From assembly GCF_002482975.1 (NCBI RefSeq), contig NZ_DLHA01000001.1, positions 4,806-9,845 of the forward strand: a stretch of 5,040 bases of DNA, read 5' to 3'. The notes beneath the pieces are model-generated. The model did no database searches. It was given only the letters and a program-made list of their open reading frames with translations, and was not told the origin of the DNA. The translations under genes were made by a program, and so were the position numbers. Within the stretch, counting starts at the first letter, position 1. Every line of letters begins with the position of its first letter. This stretch comes from Flavobacterium sp. UBA7680. Its GTDB lineage: Bacteria; Bacteroidota; Bacteroidia; Flavobacteriales; Flavobacteriaceae. Of this stretch, positions 1 to 5,040 are shown one piece after another.

Positions 1-2601
1 ATTGATCACTTATCAAACCGTCGTGTTAGAACAGTTGGAGAACAATTGTCTCAACAATTCGGTGTAGGTTTAGCACGTATGGCTAGAACTATTAGAGAGC
101 GTATGAACGTTAGAGATAACGAGGTGTTTACACCAATTGATTTGATCAATGCTAAAACATTATCATCAGTTATCAACTCTTTCTTTGGAACTAACCAGTT
201 ATCTCAATTTATGGACCAAACGAATCCATTAGCTGAGATTACACACAAAAGAAGACTTTCTGCACTTGGACCAGGTGGACTTTCGAGAGAGAGAGCTGGT
301 TTCGAGGTTCGTGACGTTCACTATACTCACTATGGTCGTTTATGTCCGATTGAAACTCCTGAGGGACCAAACATTGGTTTGATTTCATCTCTTGGTGTTT
401 ATGCAAAAGTAAACGGAATGGGATTCATCGAAACTCCATACCGTAAAGTAACTAATGGTGTAGTTGATTTAGAAAGTACTCCAATTTACTTAAGTGCTGA
501 AGAAGAAGAAGGTAAAATGATTGCTCAGGCAAACATTGAAATGGACGAAACTGGTAAAATTACTGCTAGCAATGTTATTGCTCGTGAGGAAGGTGACTTC
601 CCGGTTGTTGAACCATCTGTAGTTCATTATACAGACGTTGCTCCTAACCAGATTGCATCGATTTCTGCGTCATTGATTCCTTTCTTGGAGCATGATGATG
701 CGAACCGTGCGTTGATGGGATCAAACATGATGCGTCAGGCAGTTCCTTTGATCCGTCCTGAAGCACCAATTGTAGGTACAGGTTTAGAGCGTCAGGTAGC
801 TTCAGATTCAAGAGTATTAATCAATGCTGAAGGGCATGGAACTGTTGAATATGTTGATGCTAATATCATTACTATTAAATACGATCGTACAGAAGACGAG
901 AGAATGGTTAGTTTTGATGCTGATGAGAAAACATACAACCTTATTAAATTTAGAAAAACCAATCAAGGTACAAGTATTAACTTGAAACCAATCGTAAGAA
1001 AAGGTGACAGAGTTATACCTGGACAAGTATTATCAGAAGGATATGCTACTCAAAATGGAGAATTAGCTTTAGGTAGAAACTTAAAAGTTGCGTTCATGCC
1101 ATGGAAAGGGTACAACTTCGAGGATGCGATTGTGATTTCTGAAAAAGTAGTTCGTGATGATATTTTTACATCTATCCACGTTGATGATTATTCATTAGAG
1201 GTTAGAGATACTAAGTTAGGAAACGAAGAGTTAACAAACGATATTCCTAACGTTTCTGAAGAAGCTACTAAAGATTTAGATGAAAACGGTATGATTAGAA
1301 TTGGAGCAGAGGTTAAGCCTGGCGACATTTTGATCGGAAAAATTACACCAAAAGGAGAATCAGATCCTACTCCGGAAGAGAAATTGCTTCGTGCAATCTT
1401 CGGGGATAAAGCAGGTGATGTAAAAGATGCTTCATTAAAAGCTTCTCCATCTTTGCATGGTGTAGTTCTTGACAAAAAATTATTTGCAAGAGCCGTAAAA
1501 GATAAACGTAAACGTACTCAGGATAAAGATGCTTTAGGCGCTTTAGAAATGGAATTCGAAACTAAATTTGTTGAATTAAAAGACAGATTGGTTGAGAAAT
1601 TATTCTTGATCGTTAACGGAAAAACATCTCAAGGTGTAATGAATGATTTGGGTGAAGAAGTTTTACCAAAAGGTAAAAAATATACTCAAAAAATGCTTTA
1701 CGCAGTAGAGGATTTTGCTCACTTAAGCAAAGGTCAATGGGTTGCTGATGATGCTACAAATAAAATGGTTAATGATTTAATTCATAACTATAAAATTAAG
1801 CTGAACGACTTACAAGGATCTTTAAGAAGAGAAAAATTCACTATTACAGTTGGAGATGAATTACCATCTGGAATCTTGAAATTAGCGAAAATTTATATCG
1901 CTAAAAAACGTAAACTGAAAGTAGGGGATAAAATGGCAGGACGTCACGGTAACAAAGGTATTGTTGCTAGAATCGTTCGTCATGAAGATATGCCTTTCTT
2001 AGAAGATGGAACACCGGTAGATATCGTATTGAATCCACTTGGGGTACCTTCACGTATGAACATTGGTCAGATTTATGAGACTGTTCTTGGATGGGCTGGT
2101 ATGAACTTGGGTAGAAAATTTGCTACTCCAATTTTCGACGGTGCTTCTCTTGACGAAATCAATGCCTTGACTGATGAAGCTAACGTACCACGTTTTGGAC
2201 ATACCTATCTTTATGATGGTGGAACTGGAGAGCGTTTTGCACAAAAAGCTACTGTGGGTGTAATTTACATGCTTAAATTAGGACACATGGTTGATGATAA
2301 GATGCACGCACGTTCTATCGGACCATACTCATTGATTACGCAGCAGCCACTTGGAGGTAAGGCTCAATTTGGAGGTCAGCGTTTTGGAGAGATGGAGGTT
2401 TGGGCACTTGAGGCTTATGGAGCTTCTAGTACTTTACGTGAAATCTTAACTGTTAAGTCTGATGACGTTATTGGTAGAGCTAAAACTTACGAAGCTATCG
2501 TTAAGGGTGAAACTATGCCAGAACCAGGTTTACCAGAATCATTCAATGTATTAATGCACGAATTGAAAGGTCTAGGATTAGATCTTCGTTTGGAAGAATA
2601 A
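1..2601 (+). CDS. rpoB: DNA-directed RNA polymerase subunit beta, C-terminal part (5' end outside window)
   Basis: The beta subunit forms one side of the RNA polymerase active-site cleft and part of the RNA exit path. The reading frame is open from base 1 (IDHLSNRRVR, matching E. coli beta from about Ile445) to TAA at 2599-2601. This gives 866 residues, about two thirds of a Bacteroidota beta subunit; the TTG at 46 is internal. Visible in order (fragment numbering): the rifampicin region at residues 63-93; CPIETPEGPNIG at about 114; GYNFEDA with the acidic pair at 374-375; the flap at about 390-480; TPEEKLLRAIFG; a lysine- and glutamate-rich stretch at about 495-615, where E. coli beta has its Si2 insertion; GDKMAGRHGNKG with catalytic lysines K644 and K652; DDKMHAR with H769; and the C-terminal GGQRFGEMEVWALEAYGA anchor that contacts beta'. 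No frameshift or missing key residue is seen. rpoC follows on the same strand after 285 bases. Motif positions are seen directly; function comes from the family. Confidence 0.99.
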   Translation: MDHLSNRRVRTVGEQLSQQFGVGLARMARTIRERMNVRDNEVFTPIDLINAKTLSSVINSFFGTNQLSQFMDQTNPLAEITHKRRLSALGPGGLSRERAGFEVRDVHYTHYGRLCPIETPEGPNIGLISSLGVYAKVNGMGFIETPYRKVTNGVVDLESTPIYLSAEEEEGKMIAQANIEMDETGKITASNVIAREEGDFPVVEPSVVHYTDVAPNQIASISASLIPFLEHDDANRALMGSNMMRQAVPLIRPEAPIVGTGLERQVASDSRVLINAEGHGTVEYVDANIITIKYDRTEDERMVSFDADEKTYNLIKFRKTNQGTSINLKPIVRKGDRVIPGQVLSEGYATQNGELALGRNLKVAFMPWKGYNFEDAIVISEKVVRDDIFTSIHVDDYSLEVRDTKLGNEELTNDIPNVSEEATKDLDENGMIRIGAEVKPGDILIGKITPKGESDPTPEEKLLRAIFGDKAGDVKDASLKASPSLHGVVLDKKLFARAVKDKRKRTQDKDALGALEMEFETKFVELKDRLVEKLFLIVNGKTSQGVMNDLGEEVLPKGKKYTQKMLYAVEDFAHLSKGQWVADDATNKMVNDLIHNYKIKLNDLQGSLRREKFTITVGDELPSGILKLAKIYIAKKRKLKVGDKMAGRHGNKGIVARIVRHEDMPFLEDGTPVDIVLNPLGVPSRMNIGQIYETVLGWAGMNLGRKFATPIFDGASLDEINALTDEANVPRFGHTYLYDGGTGERFAQKATVGVIYMLKLGHMVDDKMHARSIGPYSLITQQPLGGKAQFGGQRFGEMEVWALEAYGASSTLREILTVKSDDVIGRAKTYEAIVKGETMPEPGLPESFNVLMHELKGLGLDLRLEE
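187..279 (+). other. rpoB: Rifampicin-resistance-determining region of rpoB (cluster I)
   Basis: These codons encode the segment aligned with E. coli beta 507-537, the main wall of the rifampicin pocket. The residues most often altered in resistant strains are the sensitive-type ones: Asp516 equivalent at 214-216 (GAC), His526 at 244-246 (CAC) and Ser531 at 259-261 (TCT). Gln513, Phe514, Arg529 and Leu533 equivalents are also kept. Relative to E. coli, Asn518 is Thr, Ser522 is Ala and Ile530 is Leu. These look like lineage residues rather than resistance mutations. The downstream cluster containing the Ile572 equivalent (GPNIGLI) is also unchanged. A rifampicin-sensitive target is inferred; uptake and modifying enzymes cannot be judged here. 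Confidence 0.9.
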
Positions 2602-2618
2602 AAATAATTTTCAGTGAT

Positions 2619-2654
2619 AGTCTCAGTATTCGATGTAAATCGAAAACTGAGACT
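2619..2654 (+). promoter_or_regulatory. Long stem-loop with GUAA tetraloop just after rpoB
   Basis: AGTCTCAGT (2619-2627) pairs perfectly with ACTGAGACT (2646-2654). After one A/A mismatch (2628/2645), TTCGAT (2629-2634) pairs with ATCGAA (2639-2644). The stem closes a GTAA loop at 2635-2638, which as RNA is a stable GNRA tetraloop. Fifteen pairs with one mismatch make this the strongest structure in the window. No T run follows directly, so it does not look like a simple intrinsic terminator. It begins 18 bases after the rpoB stop. Plausible roles are an RNase III-type processing site, 3'-end protection of the rpoB message, or half of an attenuator; none is shown by sequence alone. Confidence 0.75.
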
Positions 2655-2682
2655 TAAGCTGTTTACTAAAGTTTAAGTTTTT
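2652..2682 (+). terminator. Weak terminator-like hairpin overlapping the long stem-loop
   Basis: ACTTAAGCT (2652-2660) can pair with AGTTTAAGT (2670-2678), nine pairs including one G-U, around a 9-base loop. The T run 2678-2682 follows at once. The stem is AT-rich and probably weak. It shares bases 2652-2654 with the 3' arm of the upstream long stem-loop, so both cannot be fully formed together. Because rpoC lies downstream without an evident promoter of its own, any termination here should be partial. This could equally be chance in AT-rich sequence. Confidence 0.35.
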
Positions 2683-2713
2683 AAGATTTATACCCGTAAC
2701 CCGTTCCGATTTT

Positions 2714-2739
2714 TTATAATAATGCAAGGCATTTTATAA
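2714..2739 (+). other. Bulged stem-loop in rpoB-rpoC spacer
   Basis: TTATAA (2714-2719) pairs with TTATAA (2734-2739). After a single bulged T (2720), AATGC (2721-2725) pairs with GCATT (2729-2733), leaving the loop AAG (2726-2728). This gives eleven pairs, mostly A-T. The 5' arm contains TATAAT (2715-2720), which resembles an E. coli -10 box. Bacteroidota primary sigma factors do not use that motif, so it is read here as structure. Function is unknown. Confidence 0.5.
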
Positions 2740-2745
2740 CTAGCG

Positions 2746-2764
2746 CTTCAAACTAAGTTTGAAG
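2746..2764 (+). other. Perfect 8-bp inverted repeat with TAA loop
   Basis: CTTCAAAC (2746-2753) and GTTTGAAG (2757-2764) are exact reverse complements separated by TAA. This could be an RNA hairpin or a double-stranded operator-like palindrome. The centre also reads TAAGTTTG (2754-2761), an exact match to the Bacteroidota -7 promoter element TAnnTTTG. However, no TTG lies at the expected -33 distance (the equivalent stretch near 2731-2737 is ATTTTAT), so promoter activity is doubtful. Confidence 0.5.
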
Positions 2765-2809
2765 TTTAGAGAAGTAACTCGTGGTAAGCGTAATGATTTA
2801 ACTCTTTTT

Positions 2810-2823
2810 AAAAGGTAACTTTT
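2810..2823 (+). other. Small stem-loop with GUAA tetraloop
   Basis: AAAAG (2810-2814) pairs with CTTTT (2819-2823) around GTAA (2815-2818), the same GNRA-type loop as in the long hairpin upstream. The stem is only five pairs and would be marginal alone. It is listed mainly because the loop sequence recurs. Confidence 0.3.
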
Positions 2824-2832
2824 TGAAAGATG

Positions 2833-2847
2833 TAGATTGTGAATCTA
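2833..2847 (+). other. Short stem-loop upstream of rpoC with trailing T run
   Basis: TAGATT (2833-2838) and AATCTA (2842-2847) pair perfectly around a GTG loop. A five-T run follows at 2854-2858. The stem is short and AT-rich and ends about 40 bases before the rpoC start, so it is at most a weak pause or a boundary of the leader structure. Confidence 0.35.
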
Positions 2848-2858
2848 AATCAATTTTT

Positions 2859-2892
2859 AATAGCAAGTAAATCAATAGTAAAAACTATGATG
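2859..2892 (+). promoter_or_regulatory. rpoC translation initiation region without Shine-Dalgarno
   Basis: Nothing like AGGAGG precedes the rpoC start. Instead the bases before ATG are A-rich, with A at every position from -7 to -3. That fits the known Bacteroidota preference for A-rich, unstructured initiation regions over Shine-Dalgarno pairing. Two ATG codons are adjacent (2887 and 2890). The first is used here because related RpoC proteins are remembered as starting with MMNN. The region lies just past the last hairpin and looks unpaired. Confidence 0.6.
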
Positions 2893-5040
2893 AATAATAG
2901 AAATAATAAAGATAAGAATCCAATTAAAAGATTTAACAAAATCTCTATTGGATTGGCTTCACCAGAATCTATCTTGAAAGAATCAAGAGGAGAGGTTTTA
3001 AAGCCAGAAACAATCAACTACAGAACTCACAAACCAGAGCGTGACGGACTTTTCTGCGAAAGAATCTTCGGACCTGTTAAGGATTTTGAATGTGCTTGTG
3101 GTAAATATAAAAGAATTCGTTACAAAGGTATCATCTGTGACCGTTGTGGTGTTGAAGTTACTGAGAAAAAAGTACGTCGTGACAGAGTAGGACACATCAA
3201 CCTTGTTGTGCCAATTGCTCATATCTGGTACTTCCGTTCTCTTCCAAACAAAATTGGTTATATCCTTGGTCTTCCATCTAAGAAATTAGATATGATCATT
3301 TACTACGAAAGATACGTAGTAATCCAAGCAGGTATTGCTAAAAATGCAGATGGAGAATCTTTACAAAGACTAGATTTCTTAACTGAAGAAGAATATTTAA
3401 ATATTTTAGATACTCTTCCGCAGGAAAACCAATATTTAGATGATTTAGATCCAAATAAATTTGTTGCCAAAATGGGAGCAGAATGTATTATGGATTTATT
3501 AGCTCGTATTGACTTAGATGCTTTATCTTATGAATTAAGACACAGCGCTAACAACGAAACATCTAAACAACGTAAAACTGAAGCTTTAAAAAGATTACAA
3601 GTTGTTGAGTCTTTCCGTGAGTCTAACGAAAACCGCGAAAACCGTCCAGAATGGATGATCATGAAAGTGGTTCCAGTTATCCCGCCAGAATTACGTCCGC
3701 TTGTGCCGCTTGATGGAGGTCGTTTTGCAACTTCAGATTTGAATGACCTATACCGTCGTGTAATCATCCGTAACAACCGTTTGAAAAGATTAATGGAGAT
3801 TAAAGCTCCAGAAGTTATCTTAAGAAACGAGAAACGTATGTTACAAGAATCTGTAGATTCATTATTTGATAACACTCGTAAAGCTTCTGCTGTTAAAACA
3901 GAATCTAACAGACCATTAAAATCATTATCTGACTCATTAAAAGGTAAGCAAGGACGTTTCCGTCAAAACTTACTTGGAAAACGTGTGGATTATTCTGCTC
4001 GTTCGGTAATTGTTGTTGGTCCTGAGTTAAAATTATTCGAATGTGGATTGCCAAAAGACATGGCATCTGAGTTATACAAACCTTTCGTTATCCGTAAATT
4101 GATTGAAAGAGGTATTGTAAAAACAGTAAAATCTGCTAAGAAAATCATAGACAAAAAAGAGCCGGTAGTTTGGGATATTCTTGAAAACGTAATTAAAGGA
4201 CACCCAGTATTACTGAACCGTGCTCCTACTTTGCACAGACTTGGTATTCAGGCTTTCCAACCAAAATTAATTGAAGGAAAAGCGATCCAGTTACACCCAT
4301 TAGTTTGTACGGCTTTTAACGCCGATTTCGACGGGGATCAGATGGCGGTTCACTTACCTTTAGGACCAGAAGCTATTTTAGAGGCTCAATTATTAATGTT
4401 GGCTTCTCACAATATCTTGAACCCTGCAAATGGTGCTCCAATTACGGTACCTTCTCAGGACATGGTCTTGGGTCTGTACTACATGACCAAAGAGCGTATT
4501 TCTACAGAAGATCACATTATTTTAGGTCAGGATTTGACTTTCTATTCTGCTGAAGAAGTAAATATTGCATTAAACGAAGGAAGATTAGAATTGAATGCTC
4601 GTGTGAAAATTAGGGCAAAAGATTTTAATGACGCTGGAGAATTAGTGTACAAAATTATTCAAACAACTGCAGGACGTGTATTATTTAATGAAGTAGTACC
4701 TGAAGCAGCTGGATATATCAATGATGTATTGACTAAGAAAAACCTTAGAGATATTATCGGACACATTTTAAGTGTGACTGATGTACCTACAACGGCAGCT
4801 TTCTTGGATAATATGAAAGATATGGGTTATAAATTCGCATTTAGAGGAGGTTTATCATTCTCTTTAGGTGATATTAGAATTCCAGAACAAAAAACAAAAT
4901 TAATTGCAGACGCCAGAGAGCAAGTTGAAGGTATTTCTGTGAATTATAACATGGGTCTTATTACGAATAACGAGCGTTACAACCAAGTTATTGACGTATG
5001 GACTTCAGCAAATGCGCAGTTAACAGAATTAGCAATGAAA
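2887..5040 (+). CDS. rpoC: DNA-directed RNA polymerase subunit beta', N-terminal half (3' end outside window)
   Basis: The beta' subunit carries the catalytic magnesium site and most of the DNA clamp of RNA polymerase. Starting at the first of two ATGs (MMNNRNNKDK), 718 codons run without a stop to the right edge, about half of a Bacteroidota beta'. Visible in order: zinc-binding domain with Cys69, Cys71, Cys84 and Cys87 (CACGKYK, CDRCGVE); PEWMIMKVVPVIPPELRPLV at 254-273; LDGGRFATSDLN leading into the clamp helices (about 284-328), the main sigma-binding surface; the rudder region (about 328-345); switch 2, LLGKRVDYSARSV, from 362; NRAPTLHRLG at 444; and NADFDGDQMAVH with the magnesium-binding Asp480, Asp482 and Asp484. 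The end of the fragment corresponds to the secondary-channel rim helices. Bridge helix and trigger loop lie outside the window. The switch-2 Ala, where many bacteria have Gly, and the SAVKTESNRP rudder fit Bacteroidota. No damage is seen. Confidence 0.99.
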   Translation, partial: MMNNRNNKDKNPIKRFNKISIGLASPESILKESRGEVLKPETINYRTHKPERDGLFCERIFGPVKDFECACGKYKRIRYKGIICDRCGVEVTEKKVRRDRVGHINLVVPIAHIWYFRSLPNKIGYILGLPSKKLDMIIYYERYVVIQAGIAKNADGESLQRLDFLTEEEYLNILDTLPQENQYLDDLDPNKFVAKMGAECIMDLLARIDLDALSYELRHSANNETSKQRKTEALKRLQVVESFRESNENRENRPEWMIMKVVPVIPPELRPLVPLDGGRFATSDLNDLYRRVIIRNNRLKRLMEIKAPEVILRNEKRMLQESVDSLFDNTRKASAVKTESNRPLKSLSDSLKGKQGRFRQNLLGKRVDYSARSVIVVGPELKLFECGLPKDMASELYKPFVIRKLIERGIVKTVKSAKKIIDKKEPVVWDILENVIKGHPVLLNRAPTLHRLGIQAFQPKLIEGKAIQLHPLVCTAFNADFDGDQMAVHLPLGPEAILEAQLLMLASHNILNPANGAPITVPSQDMVLGLYYMTKERISTEDHIILGQDLTFYSAEEVNIALNEGRLELNARVKIRAKDFNDAGELVYKIIQTTAGRVLFNEVVPEAAGYINDVLTKKNLRDIIGHILSVTDVPTTAAFLDNMKDMGYKFAFRGGLSFSLGDIRIPEQKTKLIADAREQVEGISVNYNMGLITNNERYNQVIDVWTSANAQLTELAMK

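Larger units (their letters stand above)
2602..2886 (+). other. rpoB-rpoC intergenic region, non-coding and rich in inverted repeats
   Basis: This 285-base AT-rich spacer contains no credible gene: every ATG in it is followed by a stop within a few codons (ATG-TAA at 2633, ATG at 2722, ATG-ATT-TAA at 2793, ATG-TAG at 2830). It holds a long hairpin (2619-2654), an overlapping hairpin followed by a T run (2652-2682), a bulged hairpin (2714-2739), a perfect 8-bp palindrome with a 3-base loop (2746-2764), a small GUAA-loop hairpin (2810-2823) and a 6-bp hairpin (2833-2847). Between 2692 and 2704 lies a C-rich tandem repeat. No convincing Bacteroidota promoter (TTG plus TAnnTTTG at correct spacing) was found, so rpoC is probably co-transcribed with rpoB. 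The structures could serve RNA processing, stability or attenuation; this is inference. Confidence 0.8.

Noticed and set aside
46..48. TTG as the start codon of rpoB
   Set aside because: The same frame is open upstream to base 1 and encodes the conserved IDHLSNRRVR, so the gene begins outside the window.
187..279. Thr and Ala at the Asn518 and Ser522 equivalents as rifampicin-resistance mutations
   Set aside because: The three main resistance positions are sensitive-type, and these changes match my recollection of normal Bacteroidota beta subunits.
1188..1475. Open frame on the minus strand inside rpoB (about 95 codons); smaller ones at 817-1026 and 2050-2244
   Set aside because: They are antisense to highly conserved rpoB motifs, resemble no known family and have low-complexity Ser/Phe-rich translations typical of the reverse of AT-rich genes.
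2633..2638. Start-stop mini-ORFs (ATG-TAA at 2633, ATG-ATT-TAA at 2793, ATG-TAG at 2830) as upstream regulatory ORFs of rpoC
   Set aside because: ATG followed by an early stop is expected often in AT-rich spacers, and none has a distinctive initiation context.
2715..2720. TATAAT as a sigma-70 -10 box for rpoC
   Set aside because: There is no TTGACA at a suitable distance, Bacteroidota use TAnnTTTG instead, and the sequence is explained as the arm of a hairpin.
2839..2886. Upstream GTG at 2839 as an earlier in-frame rpoC start
   Set aside because: It would add 16 residues (VNLNQFLIAS...) not known in the family, and the codon lies in the loop of a short hairpin; the MMNN start fits related proteins.
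3528..3875. Open frame on the minus strand inside rpoC (about 115 codons); also 2998-3222
   Set aside because: Same reason: the + strand encodes the invariant clamp helices and zinc-binding domain of RpoC, and the antisense product has no recognisable domain.

Overview
The window is a piece of the core RNA polymerase operon of a member of the Bacteroidota, most likely a Flavobacterium or close relative. This rests on three things seen in the sequence: the protein sequences of the beta and beta' subunits (for example the RpoC N-terminus MMNNRNNKDK and the switch-2 variant DYSARSV), the AT-rich coding style, and an A-rich leader without a Shine-Dalgarno sequence before rpoC. The genus is judged from memory of the family and was not searched.

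Layout: positions 1-2601 hold the C-terminal two thirds of rpoB (beta subunit). The gene is cut by the left edge and ends with TAA. Positions 2602-2886 are a 285-base intergenic region. Positions 2887-5040 hold the N-terminal half of rpoC (beta' subunit), open to the right edge with no in-frame stop. Both genes are on the + strand and almost certainly belong to one transcription unit. No other gene, RNA gene, mobile element or CRISPR array is visible.

Function: beta and beta' together build the active centre, the DNA clamp and the RNA exit path of RNA polymerase. The window contains the rifampicin-resistance-determining region and the catalytic lysines of beta. From beta' it contains the zinc-binding domain, the clamp helices that bind sigma, and the NADFDGDQ loop that holds the catalytic magnesium. 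Every diagnostic motif checked is intact, so both fragments look like functional housekeeping genes.

The only unexpected part is the rpoB-rpoC spacer. It is long for two genes of one complex and carries a string of inverted repeats. The clearest is a 15-base-pair stem with one A/A mismatch and a GUAA (GNRA-type) tetraloop, starting 18 bases after the rpoB stop. A weaker hairpin followed by a T run shares three bases with it, and at least three more short hairpins follow. This looks like a structured RNA leader, processing site or attenuator between rpoB and rpoC, but that role is inference. I see no sign of a novel defence, mobile or metabolic system.
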